Source of the DNA: Cristatella mucedo
Lineage: Eukaryota > Bryozoa > Phylactolaemata > Cristatellidae
Length of the DNA stretch: 64,000 nucleotides
NCBI GenBank assembly: GCA_009760855.2
Contig: WPIO01000005.1
Coordinates: 9,189,501 to 9,253,500, forward strand
Direction: 5' to 3'
The position numbers and the translations under genes are program-made. Shown here in pieces: positions 36,823-51,375 of this stretch. The notes under the pieces are model-generated. The model was not told the origin of the DNA. It did not search any database and was given only the letters and a program-made list of their open reading frames with translations. Each line of letters starts with the position of its first letter. The first letter of the stretch is position 1.

Positions 36823-37507
36823 CTGACCCCTTCGATTGTGAGGTGGGAGCAGCAGCGTCGGTTTGGGAAACGCTGCTGCTGCTGCTGCACGTCGGCGCTT
36901 CGGCGCTGTTACAAACGCAATATGCGGCTTCTACATCCGGTAAGAGCTAGACGGAAAACGCAACGCTCGTAGCGGTGCTAGTCTCTCAGCCGACGCGCGA
37001 CGACTACTGGCGACCCCTGAGCCTGGTATCGCGGCTAGCGACTTGAGAGGGCAGCATCAATGCCCGCAAGTGCATGCCGACATGAGAGGAACGAGGCAGC
37101 GACGAAAAGCGCCCGCACCTTAACAAAAGATAGGTCCACATTCATAACGTTGATGAGTCAATTATACAGCAACAGAGGGCTATAGGCGTTAAAGGCGGCT
37201 AAGGCCATGCCATATACCGACAGCTCCGCGGCCTGGACTTCAAATAACCTCAAATGCCAATGCCGTTTCCGGAAGCACAACTGACAACATATTATGCAGC
37301 TTCTGCTTTTATGCGTCTTGAGGTAAAGATTGTCCCGCAATCTGTTTCTAGCCATTACAATTCATAAACTGCGAATAATGATTATCAGTCACGATCTAGC
37401 CGATTTAACAGTCCGCCGTTTCAGCGCCTTAGGGGCTCAGCCACAATCTAAGTGACGAAATAATAGAAACTGGCGGTGCCGCACGAAATTGCCTTGCTGA
37501 AGTCATG

Positions 37508-38175
<668 letters not shown>

Positions 38176-38239
38176 GGATGGCGTCCTCACGGAGGCAGTC
38201 CAGACAGACAGCCGCGGACCACGGGCTCCGAAGCCTAAG

Positions 38240-40450
38240 CTGCACCGAGGGTCACACGCGACTGGCTTTTGACCCTTGACCCTTGGCTGGCGGCTGGCCG
38301 AAGTTGGCCAGCGACTTGGGGCATTTCGGACGAGGCAATTGCAACCTCGGCGACAACGACGTGACGTAGGAAGCGGCCGCGTCGGCCCCGGGGAGCGCTG
38401 CGGGCGAATGGTGCCCCTCGCCGAGCCACGCCTACGCGTAAGCCTAGCGAGAGCGAGTGGCTAGCCTACGATGATAAGAACGAACGGTTGAAAGTAGTAG
38501 AGGCGGAGCAAGGACTTTCATCTAGGGGGTAAAGATCTATAAAATTTGTGTGTTGGGGGAGACCCACAAGATTTTCACGTAGGCGAAGCTAGACCCTCAA
38601 TTAATGAAAAACTACAGTGCAAAATCGCAGCGTTTACTCGATACGAGCTCGGCAGTCGCTCATTGAGCAGTATTAGGACATGATTCCTACCATGGTGACG
38701 TTCACGAGGCGTAGGACTAGGAGACGGTCTCGCTATCCCACTGCAGGATGGGGATGGGCAAATGCGCCCACGCCCACTAGTTCCGGCACCGTTAAGCCGA
38801 GTACTTTTTCAATGGGAGCGTGGCGCACCTGAGGGTTTCCCTGGAATGACGTGCAGACGCTGAAGCGGCGTTCTGTCCTGCGAGCGGAGTATTCCGAGGC
38901 GAGTGAGCAGCGTAGGATCGCTCTCTCGGCTGCGAGAGCAATTAAACTCGACGCTCTGGTGAGCACTTGAAATGCCCGTACGCTCGCACGTACCCGTACT
39001 TGCAACTTGCGTACTTGCGTACGAATTGCACCACTCGCACTGTCGCACGACGGAGAGGAACACACGGAAATAGAAGTTAGCCTAGGGAGTTTCGAGCTAC
39101 GGGCGTGGCGTCCGCACAGAAGTGCCCGGCTACCTCCCCGGCCTACCCACCGGGGCTCGGCGAGGTTGCCCGCGGGCTTCCGGGAAAGTTATACCGCTTT
39201 CTTGGAAATGCGTTCCTAACAGCGGTTTGGACCTCGGATGCGCCGGTTCGCTCGCCGCACCGAGGGATTCCCGTTATCGTTGCAAGCTGCTGCTCGAGCT
39301 GTTCCAGCTGCTGTCGCGGCCGACCGCTTCGAGGCGTTGGACATTTATCGCGCCGCGAGGATTAATGGCAAGGAGGTGTGCCGAGCGTATCTATAGGAAC
39401 GGCCTGGATCAGCAGCAGCGGAACTTTCTCCTCGCATCGCTGCGCACTCCGTGGCTTGGATCCGAGTGACTGGCGCCACTCGCGTGCCCTCGTCCGCCTC
39501 GGCGCGTCTCTCTAACGGTAGCCGCGAGAGCGATAAAGATTTGTGGTCCCGGCATGGCTGCTGCCGCCATATTCGTTCGTGCTTCCCCAACGTTTTGTCG
39601 ATCCCTTTGAAGCAATCGTAGAGTGACTAGCCGCTGGAAACCCACGATCGCTTCCGCTTAACTTGCTATTGCGACATCTCCGATGAGGGCAGCGGCGCAC
39701 CGGCAGTCGACCTGTACAGAGACACCCCCCCCCCGAGCAGCAGCAGCAGCAGCAGCAGCAGACTTCCTTGCTGGGGGTCGCGTATTTTCAAACTTACGAT
39801 CAGAGTTTGAATATTATTTGATCACCGGCTGCAATCCCGAGTCTTTTCTGCGATCCCGATCGATCGATAGCCTCCGTTGATGTGCCCGCAAGCCAATTGG
39901 CAGAAAGCGAGCTGAATACCGAGGCAAATAAGAATATTAAGACGCATGTGGTAAATATGAAAGGACGCAGAGCTCGCGAGTTTCGCAAGCGGATGCATTC
40001 ATTCCTTGGAGAGCGAGGTTTGTTATCGAGCTGCTCGAGCGACTCGCCACGCCCAGCTCCACCAGTCTCGAGCGACTCACCACGTCCAGTCCACCAGTCT
40101 CGAGCGACTCACCACGTCCAGTCCACCAGTCTCGAGCGACTCACCACACCCAGCTCCACCAGTCTTCCGCCTGCGAAGGAGGCCACGGGCGGTGGCCGAT
40201 GGGCATGCTGCAGTCGCAGAGCGGCAGGACAGGGCGGATGGATCGACAAGGATGCGGCGAACTGGCAGCTCGGCGAACGCCATTTTGATGCAGGCACTCG
40301 AGCTCGAGGGTACGCTACGTGGCTGTTTGGCCGCCCAGTGCAGCGAACTGGGCAGCAGGAAGCACGTCCGCCGCCCCACGAATCGTCCGCGCTCGATCGC
40401 TCGGCCATCGCATTCCCCGTCGAATGGCTCTTCCCTCGAGCGGGTGCCGC
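38240..40450. other. no gene seen; contains a minisatellite and short homopolymers
   Basis: C10 and (CAG)7-like tracts at 39726-39760 and a 32-33 bp minisatellite at 40036-40168. Several frames are open by GC bias but lack protein-like blocks. Confidence 0.4.
40036..40168. repeat. 32-33 bp minisatellite, four copies
   Basis: The unit starts tcgagcgactcaccacgtcc and ends ccaccagtc. The outer two copies carry 'ccagctccacc' (33 bp) and the inner two 'ccagtccacc' (32 bp). Confidence 0.9.
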
Positions 40451-40451
40451 T

Positions 40452-41510
40452 ATAATAATAATAACAATAATAATAATGCACTTGATAAAGCACCCTCAAA
40501 GAACTCAATCTCTCTCTAGGCGCTTGTCATTTCCTGCAAAGGGAAATGCAATTGAATGGTGAGTAATATCATGCTTGATAAACAAACAACATGAATAACA
40601 TGGTTAGGGGTGACATGCACAGGGTCAGCATGCAAATGTGGTTAGTGGCAGCATGCATAAGCACAGGAAGGACGAATCACAGGGACCCACCAAATGCTGT
40701 CCTAAATAGATGCGTTTTAAGTTCTTTTTAAATGTGGTCAGGTGAGGGGATGTTCTGACTCAAGTCGGGAGAGAGTTTCAGGCTTTGGGAGCAAACGAGC
40801 TACATGCACGGTCTCCAAAGGATTTGAGGTTTGTACGAGGTATTTGTAGACTGCTGGATTCCGAAAAGCGTGTGGTACTATGCTTGACCTGATGGGGTAG
40901 TATATCTGAGGGATAGGCTGGAGCCAAAGAATGAAGTGACCTAAAAGTGAGCGACAGAACCTTTAAGTCAATTGCTTGACTGTTAGCCAGTCCAGGTCGG
41001 CGAGAAGTGGTGTAATGTGGCAACTGCGACGCTCACGACAGACAAGTCTAGCTGCCGAGTTTTGCACCAGCTGCAATCGCCTGATCGCACATGCTGGTAG
41101 GCCAGTAAGCAGTGAGTTGCAGAAGTCGAGATGGGATGTCACGAATGCATGGACCAGTTTGGACGTGGTATCCTTATCTAAACAAGCCCGAATTTTAGCA
41201 ATGGTATGTAGCTGAAAATAGGCAGATTTGACTGTGGAGCTGATATGGTCGTCTAACGAGAGGTCGCTTTGGAACATGACACCTAGATTTCGAGCTGATG
41301 CAACAGGATATACGCTGGCAGAGCCAATTTTGAGCGTCAGCCTTTCCAATTTGTGAATCACACTGGGTTTGCCCAGAACAAGTGAGCTAGTTTTATCATC
41401 GTTTAGCTTTAGAAAATTTGCTGCCATCCATGCGCGGATGTCATCAATACATACAGCAAGTGAGTTGAGAGAATTTGAGGTGCTCGAAGGCTGGGAAGGA
41501 TCAGAGCGGG
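40452..41510 (-). mobile_element. L2-like LINE, 5'-truncated (copy G)
   Basis: The (TTA)n tail (40452-40476) and stem-loop tail, then 3' UTR, then C-terminal RT. Minus-strand frames read [20 protein letters not shown] through [13 protein letters not shown]. The frame is broken near 40970-41020. Very similar to copies A and H. Confidence 0.9.
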
Positions 41511-41514
41511 CGCG

Positions 41515-43114
41515 GCGTTGGTGCGAGCGGCCCCACCCCCGGGCGGGGCAAACCGCGTCGCAGCGATAATTACTTTAGCTTATAATTCTGCGTAGCCAAA
41601 TACTCTCGAGCGTCGAAAAGGACTGTCCGGGGCAAACGACAGCTGTGAGTCCATGCGATCATTCGCTAAGCCGTATTCACACACTGCATTTCCTACTCTC
41701 TTTTCTCCGGACTACAACGCTTCTGCGTCCGATCGATGTCCGCTTGACAGTTGCACCTCGGTCGCGCTTCGCCGACGTTCACGCCAGGCGAAGCTAAGAT
41801 TCGCCACGCCCGCCGCTGCTCTCTATTGGACGAGCTCAGTCGAGCAGTCGCTCCAGGAGCTGCGTCCCGCTGGGCTGGACGTGCGGCGGCGGCCTAAGGC
41901 GCGTGCCGCCGCTCGAGGCGTCGGGGCGGGGCTCCCGTTCCGTGCGCAGCGCAGCCGTCGGAAACCGGGGCAGAGCAGCTGCGGCTACTGGTTCCTAGCC
42001 GGCCTGGTAATCCAGACAAATCGCTGCCGACTGAAGACGGAAACCGAAAGGCCAACGCGGCTAGGCGGATAAGGCGGAGAGGAGCCGTCGTCGCCGAGCC
42101 GGAACGCGGCACACCCAGATCCGACATCCACCGGAACGGCGGCGAATTCCGAGCGTCGTCGGAATGGACTGTCTCCGCGAAGCTCCGCTGCACAGCCTGT
42201 AGCTGGGTGCTGCTGCGGCTGCGGCGGCGGCGGCTCCTGAGGCTTCAGCTTCGGACTTGGAACTTTTTCCGCTCGCGCTTCCGCTCGGGCTAGTGCGTCC
42301 GGCTAGCGCTCTCGGCTCGGCCAGCGAAGCCGGCTTACTCTGCTCGGTCGGCCGGATTTCCGCCGAGGAGCGTCCGCCACGTCACAGAAGCGCTTCGGAG
42401 GAGAAGGAGGGCTACGAGCGATCGGCGTGGAGACTATTTCGCTTCTACCAGCAGCCGAAAATCGTCGGCGGCTCGGCGGGGCATCTTCGGGAGCGGCGAC
42501 TGAGCGCCCGTGCACGGTTCGTGCCCAGCCGTTCGGCGCTGCCCCTGCTCCCTATCGGTTCGCTGCTCCCTATCGGCTTCGGCCGCCCCAAGGTCTGCCC
42601 GCCTGCTAGCTGTCTCATCGCGTGCAGAGCGCTCGTCGTCAGCTGGCGGCAGACGCGTATCCCGGGATCGAGCAAGCCGATCGAGCGCGATCTCTCTGCC
42701 CCTTACGTCGTCGGCGCTCTGGGCTTGGACCGGAGTGAGTGGCAATTAATCTCGCTGTCCACGCGCTTTCTTTTCAGACGACGTTTACCTACGGCGCGGC
42801 GGTGTGTGCGTATCGCGTTGCTGCTCGCGCGACAAGTCACGACAGCGGTGTGCAGCCTTCGAGTTCATCGTGCCGGCTGCCGGACCGGCGTAGGCAAGTC
42901 GGCGCACGCAAATCGCACACGCGTTCGCGCCACCCGTATCGCCGGGACCGCGATCGGCCCGGTGCCTGTGACGTCACCAGCTGCGGGCGGCAGGTAACGC
43001 CTCCCTCATCCTCCGCCGCACCATCGCGGCCGCTCAGCTGGACGCAGGCGTTGAGCAGCTCACGGACGCGAGCGCTCGGCAGGCCACGTCTGCCCTTCGA
43101 CCGAGTCGCAGGAC
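41515..43114 (+). other. CpG-rich 5' region of the taperin/phostensin-like gene
   Basis: A GC-rich, CpG-dense stretch directly upstream of the ATG at 43115. A strong acceptor (cgctttcttttcag, before 42778) suggests an exon from 5' UTR begins here. Frames are open because of composition and show no family blocks. Confidence 0.4.
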
Positions 43115-45905
43115 ATGTACGCGCCGCCGCAGCAGCAGCCGCAGCGGAGCGAGCCGCCGGCGGCGGCCAGCGGCAACCGGTACGACTACTACCTCGGCGG
43201 CTTGCCTGCGTGGAAGCAGAAGCTGCTGCTACCCAAGCTAGAAAAGCAGGAGCTGCCCTCGTCCGCGGCGGCGGCGGCGGCGGTGGTCGACGGCGGCGGT
43301 GGCGACGACGAACCGAGCGATCTCCAGGAGGCGGCTACAGCGGCGACCGCCGCCGCCGAAGCCCACGCCCCCGACGACCTTCACCACGGAAACAGTTCAG
43401 CTTCGCCGACCCGCGGCCCGATGAGCCCTGACCCTGTAAGTCGAGCCGACGGGCACGTGGGTGGTGATGCAGAAAAGAATGGAACGCCGAACAATAGGAC
43501 GGCGGCGAACGCCGAGCTCGGGTTGGCTCGAGTGTCCGGCAGGCCGCAGACGTCCGGCTGGCCGCAGACGCCACCGTCGCACGTCCTCGCCGCGGGCGCA
43601 GACCGTCAGCTCAGCAGATCTGGCCGACCGACGTGGTACCGGCCGCCGGAAGAGATCGTCCTGGTCGAGCGCGGCCCCGACGGCGATTCGGCGGCGGCCG
43701 CCTCCTCCTCCACCGGCGGAGCTGAACGCCGGCTTTCCGGGAACGGACCCACGCTCGGCTTCGGCCGCGACTTGTCACCACCTCCTCAGCAGCCTGTTGC
43801 TGCCTCCGCCGGATGCTCTCAACGCGTCAGCATCGTTCACCAAGTGGTTAGCCAGTTCGAGAACCAGCAGATGGAAGCCGCGGTGCCAAAACCGCCGCCT
43901 CGGAGGAGACTGCAGCAGCAGCAGCAGCAGCTGCAGCTGCATATGGCCGGCTCACTTGACGGCGGCCTCACGGTCTCACCACCACCGAGTCCCGGTATGC
44001 CGCTAGCCGCGCCGCCGCAGCTGCCGCCTCGCGACGGCTATAGAGCTTTGCCATCCCAGCCGCCGCCTTCGCAGCCGCCGCCTCAGCTGCCTGCGGTCGG
44101 TCGGCCGGGGCCGGCTCCATTTCAAATTCAGAGGCGCGAAGGCAGCGCCTCCGGAGGCATTTCCGGGCAGTTCGCGGCCACGTCCTTGCCATCAGCAGCC
44201 TGTCGGCCGCCCGATAAAGTCGCCGCTGAGCGATCTGGTGGCCTATCCAAGTCGGTGCCTCCGAAGGCCGACTTCTGCGAGCCGACCAGTAATGCGGAAG
44301 TACTTCCCGTTCGCCATATTGGCAGTACCGACACTGAGAATAAGACCTTGGCCCCGGGCGAGGCCCAGCGCTTGGGTGCCACTGCTCTGCCTCAGGCGGT
44401 GGTTGAATCAGCTGGCCAGCTGCTCAAAGGGCCGCAGGCAGCAGCAGCAGCTGCAGCGAACAAATTGTTGGTCCCACAAGCCAAGTTCGCCGGGCTGTCT
44501 CCTTCGACGGCCTCTGTTGCAAATGGGCCCGGCTCCGGGCCGCTGCTGCCGCCACCGGTGCAGCCACCTACATTGCCAGGCGGAACGCCTAAAGGTGCTG
44601 CCGTCACGCTGTCTAGCAGCGGCGGCAGCGCCATTGCTGCAGCCGCCGCGTCAGGCAGCAGCCAGACGACGAGTACAGCAGCTGGGAGAGGCAGCACAGG
44701 CGCAGTGAAGGAGGCTGCTGCTGCCGATGCTGTCGACGGCTCTGCCGCTGTGCCAGTCAAACCTCCTCGGACTGCGAACGCCACTCTAGCGACTCCGGTT
44801 GCTGCTGCCGCCTCGACACCAGCTCGGACTGTCCAAAGCGTTCCAGCTGCCGCCAGCGCAGCCACCTCCGCTGCTGAGCCCAGCTCCAAAGCGAGTGACG
44901 ATCGCCATGCGCCGCAGCCTCCACGGGGCGCCGGCTGGCCAGCGACTGGTGCGCCTACTGCCGGCGGGCAGTCAGCGTCGGCAGCCGGTGCTGGCCCGCC
45001 GCGCCCTTTGGCCGGTGTGCCAGTGCTGCTGGCTGATCTGCCTCGGCCTGCTGCTCCAGCTGCAGCTAGTGCCTCGGCGCTGCCCTCTGACAAGATCCGG
45101 TCGCCTCCTGCTACTGCCGCAGTCGCGGCAGCATCACTGGCTGCCTCTCCGGCCTCAGTAACTCGAGCGGCCGCCGCTGTCAAGCAGGAGCCCTCTAGCA
45201 CTGCCTCGGCTGCTGCTGCTGCTGCAGCAGCGTCCCTCACCAATGGAGCTCCTGACGTCCAGCAGACGCCACAGGTACCTGCTCTGTCTTCCAAATCGGT
45301 CAGCGGCTTGCCAGTGCACGCAGCAGCAGCCGCCACACTGCTGCAGCCGGTAGCGCAGCAAGCGCCGAAGTTGTCCGTCGCTGCTCAGCCGTCGGCCACT
45401 GCGTCACCTGCTCTGACGCGGCAGCAGCAGCAGCAGCGAGGCACCACCGCAGCAGCGGCAGCCACGCCGGCAGCGACTGCTGACGTGCAGCAGCCTGCAG
45501 GCGGTAGGAGCGCTGCCTCCCCGCCGGCCTCTTCGCCGTCCGTCGCCGGCAGGACCTCGGCCGGCTTCGTCACTGTGTCGTCAGTGACGACGACCTCCTC
45601 GAGCACGGACTCGCCTGCTGCCGCCGGCTCCCCTAACAGCGCGCCCGGCAGAGCTCAGCCGGATGCCAAGTCGTCCGGAGGCTCGTCCAACGAAGCCCTA
45701 GAGTTTCTGCAGGCACTGTCCCGGCGAAAGGCGGCGGCGGCTGCAGCCACCGCCGACGGCGAGCGGCACCCCGAAACCGGGACTGGGAAGAGAGTGTTCG
45801 ACACGCGCAGCGCCATGTCCAAGGAGCGAAAGGTGCCCGAGTACGAGAAGATCTTCGAAGGCGGCGCCGTGGTCTTCTACAACGACAACGTCATCGTGGC
45901 CAGCG
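43115..45905 (+). CDS. Taperin/phostensin-like, large first coding exon
   Basis: ATG at 43115 in context ggacATGt. The donor AGCG|GTAATC at 45906 follows the protein-like VPEYEKIFEGG … NDNVIVAS block. The open frame runs on to 46072 but turns into low-quality sequence. Poly-Ala runs, Gln runs (QQQQQ near residue 270), and Pro/Ser linkers dominate. Conserved-looking blocks lie only at the two ends (24-47, 870-930). Confidence 0.7.
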
Positions 45906-46826
45906 GTAATCTCCGGAAGGCGTCCTCTGCGAACGCAGCCAGAGTGAGCAGAGCGCATTCGTCCCGCTGCGCAGCTGCCCGATGCAATGCCGCCCGCAGC
46001 TCCAACGCACTGCCGCCTTCGTCTGCTGGGTCCCCTGGGCCGCTTTCTTTGTCGGGCTACGAGGCGTCTTAGCTGCTCTCGCTTGTGTGGCTTCCGAGCG
46101 CTTGGTCCTCCCACACTGCCTTGCCCTTTCTCGCACGCTTGCTGAGTGGCACGGGTGAGTAGCAGCAGGCACTTCTGAGGCAGCATTCATCTCGAGATTT
46201 TCCTTAAGCCAGCCAGAAACGGGTGTGGGTGGGGTAGGGGCTAGAGAGGGAGAGGAGAAATATTTTCGAGACACCGGGTCCGGCCTATGTGCTGCATTCG
46301 GCTGATGTTGGTTTGGTGTCGCTGAGTCAGGCTTTGTCTCAATTAGTTTATTAAGAGATAGCTGCCAGCACACTGTGCCAGTGCTGGCCAAAGCCTAGTC
46401 AAAAGTAGTCGCGGAGGCAGGATGAGTCGAACGCTGTTATCTGGGGTGTTCAGTCCACGTGTCTGTCGGGTCGGCACCGCTGGATGCTCGTGGGATGAGC
46501 TATGGCCTTGCACTTGCTGCTCTGGCTTCGACCTTAATAAAGATCACCTTGAGGATTGCCTAACTTACTTTCACCACTGCTGCTTGCTCTTCTGCTCCAC
46601 CCCTCATGTGTGTAATGCCCTGGGTACACTAAAAGAGGGCATCGTCCAGGAGTGGTGGTGGTGGTAGTAGTGAAGTGAGTTTCAGCTTTCCGTGCTGTCC
46701 TTGAATGTGGACCCTGGCAGAGCCCTGTGCATGGGCCTTTGCCGATCTCTGCTAGTGCTGCACTTGTGACTCCTGCTACATTCTGATTGCCTGCGCAGAG
46801 TGAACGAGTGTGTGCGCTTGCACGTG

Positions 46827-46901
<75 letters not shown>

Positions 46902-49900
46902 CACATATGTTCGAGCCTGCGTGTGTGCACACAGTGCTGCAGGCTTTTATGCCAATCTGCACCCTGTAGCCACTGCAGTGATATATTGATGATGAATGAC
47001 AGACAGCACGGCTTGGGCTGCAACTGAGGCCTGGCCACCCAACAATAGCCGCCTCGTCAGTTGAGTGAAAGTGTTGACTCATCGACTGGAGAGCCGTGTC
47101 AGATGCCACCTTAACACCAGTCGTTCATGTCAAACTTGCTTTTATCTCTAGTGTTTGCTCACACCTGCGGTTAGCTAGCTGTCCCTCTTCACCTTATTTT
47201 GCTTTAGTTTCCAGATCCATCTACTCTGCTCCCAGCCCAGCCCCCCTTGCAGCAAAGTAGAGCTGGTTTTTCCTGCTGATCTTAGCCAGGGACACCGTCT
47301 CGTTCTGAAGCTGTGCCCGAACCTGTTCGGGTTATCAAGTTCTCTTTTGATTGCAAGCGTTGCCCCACTTCAGTTGCCTTACCGTTTATTGCCGATGGTA
47401 AACCTGCATGAGCTAATGTCAGTGACTAGAGCTGAGCTGGCGTTAGGGCTATTTATAGCTCTGCCTGGCCCAGCCTGCTTCAGATGATGGAGTGGCGACC
47501 TTCTGGTTGTTCAGAAGGCTGCTGCTCCAGCCTCCCCTCGATCTCTCTGGTGTTCTGTGGTCATCGATGGCACACATTACACACACATCAGAGCACCGAA
47601 GGGCTGCATTTACACGATCCAACTTTTATATGGCAGCATCTTTTTGAACTGGCACGGTCATCAGAGGAATGCAGCGTGTTGATCCTAGCAATCCTTGGCC
47701 GAGTTTGTCATGCAAAAGTTGGACCGTGTAAATTCAGTAAGCTCACCCTCCCTTCACCCCCCCCCGTTTTTTAGCTGGACGTTGAGCAGATCAGGCTGCT
47801 GTTTTATATCTTTGAGCTTTTGTTCGGACAGGTAGCTGCTACAGTCAAGCTTCCCTATGTGCGCAAACGTAAGGGACTGGCAAAAAGTGAGTGGCAAATA
47901 TAGACAGGTGACAATTGTGTAAACACGTGCCAACCCAAGAATGAGCGTCGCAAGCGAGTCTCGGTGAGCATCGATGTGCATGCGAGGAATACTGAATGAA
48001 ACCCGAAAACATGGAGTTACATAAAAAAGAAAGGCACAACTGCTGGTTCAGGTTCACTTGACAGACAAAATGGAATGTACGTTGCATACTTATGTTTGCT
48101 TTTGACTGAATTTCGTGCATCTCACTATTCAGTTCCTGGAGTTCCACAATGCTAGGAAGAAACTGTTCCGAATCGCAGCATAGCACAAATGCCTGCGGAT
48201 ATTCCAGACACTCTTTAGCCTTGTTAAATGTGGGTGATGCGGCGCATGCATCAAGTCCGGCTCCTTCATCAGACATCTTCGAAATGTTATCTTCCATGTT
48301 CTTAACTTGTCAGACCTACTGAAGTTGGTTAAAGTTTTGCATGTGTAGATGCTGCCCTCATAATCTGGCACATTGGAAAAGAGAGGACCGAAAAGCTCTG
48401 GGCACAAGCTCAGGAACTGCCAGCAGCTCAGATTCATGTGTTCTATTTTCTTGTTCTTTACTTCCGGCAGGAAATACAGCGAGGACGAAGCATTTGCGAA
48501 TGGTGGATGCCTCTAGCTGGCTCATATACTTAAGCTTAACTGCTCGAATTATGCCCGGGTAATAAGGCGACACACAGTAGTGGTATTTGCAGGACAGTAT
48601 ACTAACTTCACGGGTGGCATTTCCAATAGTTGATGACTTTGGGAATATTCACTAAACACTAGCACCAGCATGCCATTGTTCATCATTTCTTCATTTAATG
48701 ATTTCAATCGCTCTTCAAATAGCTTGTAAGTAGTCCCACTTTGGCGTTAGTCATGCCATTTTAATCACGGGCAGCTTTGTCAGGTCAATGTTTTTGGAAA
48801 ATCTCAGCTTGGTCGATTTCCTTAATCGAAGGCCATTAAATGAAGCACGGAGTGCCACTGTAATTCTCTCCTTGGATTGCTTTGCACCTGTAGCAATGCT
48901 TTCTCGTACGTGGTATGTCGCAAAGTGTGTTGCTTTGAAGATGAGACCAGTTTCATCCATATGGAATATGTCTTTCGGCTCCTAACCCTTGCGTATAGCA
49001 GCCAACTTCTAATACCCATTCACCACGAAGCTATTCATTCACCTTGCTCTTGTCACTGCATATTTTCGAAAAAGTAAAGGAGTCCACTTTTAGCTCTTCG
49101 GCAAGACCCCTGCCGTAATGATTGCTTCTGCACGAGAGGATTGCCAACAGGTACCATTGCCAGGCAATGCAGCTGTTGAACCAAACCTTTCACTGGGGCA
49201 TTGGTAATTTGTGTTACCTAAAACACCCTAAGTTCACCTTGCTTGCGAGTTTGAAGCACGAGTGAACAGCAGCACAAGAACACGCTTCTTTTAATTAATA
49301 TTGATGTACCGCACAGACCCACCGCGTGTCAAAGGTAGTTCTATTTGCCTGTTTTCTTGAATTTTTGCTGACGGTCGAATTTGCCATAGTTACAAAAATG
49401 ACTGATGTCTGTCAAAAATGTCTGACCTCGGTCTCGATTTTGGCTATTTGCAGCACGGTATCCTTTTCGACTCAAAGTTACCTTGCTATTAGCCGTTGAG
49501 TTTTTCCAGCATCCTGCATCCTGTACTCTGTCCATCCAAGTTGCTTAAATGCGTCCCATTAAGTTAGCAACTCTTTCCATCCAAGTTGCTTAAATGCGTA
49601 CCATTAAGTTAGCAAAGAGCCTGACACAGCGAGCAGACTCCATTCAGGATTCTTGCTGCATGCAAAGCCAGCGAAAGGACTCCACTGCTTCCATGTCCAT
49701 ATCGGTATTTGAAACGAACGTGCCGAAGGCAGATCTTCTTTCGTGCATCCCACACGGACCTGCGCTCCGGGCATCCGACCAGCAATGAGGCAGCAGTGTT
49801 ACCCAGCAATGAGGCAGCAGTGTTACCCAGCAATGAGGCAGCAGTGTTACCCAGCAATGAGGCAGCAGTGTTACCCAGCAATGAGGCAGCAGTGTTACCC

Positions 49901-51311
49901 AGCAATGAGGCAGCAGTGTTACCCAGCAATGAGGCAGCAGTGTTACCCAGCAATGAGGCAGCAGTGTTACCCAGCAATGAGGCAGCAGTGTTACCCAGCA
50001 ATGAGGCAGCAGTGTTACCCAGCAATGAGGCAGCAGTTACCCAGCAATGAGGCAGCAGTGTTACCCAGCAATGAGGCAGCAGTGTTACCCAGCAATGAGG
50101 CAGCAGTGTTACCCAGCAATGAGGCAGCAGTGTTACCCAGCAATGAGGCAGCAGTGTTACCCAGCAATGAGGCAGCAGTGTTACCCAGCAATGAGGCAGC
50201 AGTGTTACCCAGCAATGAGGCAGCAGTGTTACCCAGCAATGAGGCAGCAGTGTTACCCAGCAATGAGGCAGCAGCAATGAGGCAGCAGTGTTACCCAGCA
50301 ATGAGGCAGCAGTGTTACCCAGCAATGAGGCAGCAGTGTTACCCAGCCCCACCCCAGTCCCATCCTGAGCATGAGCCACCTAGGCAACTACTGTCAAGTG
50401 CATTGTTATTATTATTACTACTAGGCCACTCTTTTACCCTTCCGACAGTAGAATCAAATGGCGGTCCTGAGGCTGTTTCAAAGACCGGCTTCAGTTAAGA
50501 TATGAGTAACTTCCCAGAGGCCTCAGGCGACTGTTTGGCTCAGCTCGAGCTTCGGCAGCCCCTTCCTGATGTCCAGATACCCCTACCGGCATGACCAAGC
50601 TGCACCAGCTAATGGCAGCTCGGCTGGCTGAATCAGAGGCTCACATAAAAGGATTTTTACAGGGCAGTCGGGTTGATTGGTCTAGCAGACCGCAGGTCAG
50701 ACGAAAGTGGTGCATGCCGACAGGTAATGTGCGTCTTGGCTACCCTGGCAAGCAGCCACTGGCGCTAGGTGGCGCTAGATGGCAAGCGCAGCCGTGAATA
50801 ACGGCAGCTTTTGCCGGCACTCCGGCGTCGGAGTGGTGCTTTCGAGCAGGTGGTACATAAACTCCTGCATAAAAAAAAAATCCTCGCAGTACGGCAGCCG
50901 CTGCCATGCGGCTGTACATTCTTTCGGGTTGCAAGTGGATTTCCTACGACGCCAGACGTACTGATGTTATGCTCAGAATAGGAAAATCCTTATTGACAAC
51001 CTAAAAACCACTCGATCGTGCTTCCTTTGCAGCAAATGTAAAGCGCCTAGAAAGAGACTGAGTTCTCTGAGGGCGCTTTATCAAGTATATTATTTTTATT
51101 ATTATTATTATTATTAAAACATGCAAGTATGCTGAAAGTATAAGAGTTTAATGTGACGTCAGCCCATCACGATTCCGTGTAACCTCCCTTGTCTGGCTAG
51201 GAATAGAAGTCACAAGCTTCTATGATGCCTCTTCAGCTGAAGCACATTGCACAGGGTCGGAGTTTTTATTGACACGATCGGCTGCACTGGTGTAGGCTAA
51301 ACACCCCCCCC

Positions 51312-51375
<64 letters not shown>

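Noticed and set aside
40319-40519. Frames ending in Asn or Tyr runs near LINE tails
   Set aside because: They translate the (TTA)n tail and are not genes.
44392-45336. 314-codon minus-strand frame opposite the taperin-like exon
   Set aside because: Alanine-rich shadow of the GC-rich plus-strand exon.
49783-50347. CRISPR array
   Set aside because: Direct tandem units without unique spacers, in an animal genome.
49609-50498. A 250-residue repeat protein on either strand
   Set aside because: The frames exist because the 24-bp unit is divisible by three; both strands are equally open and there is no start, signal or domain.
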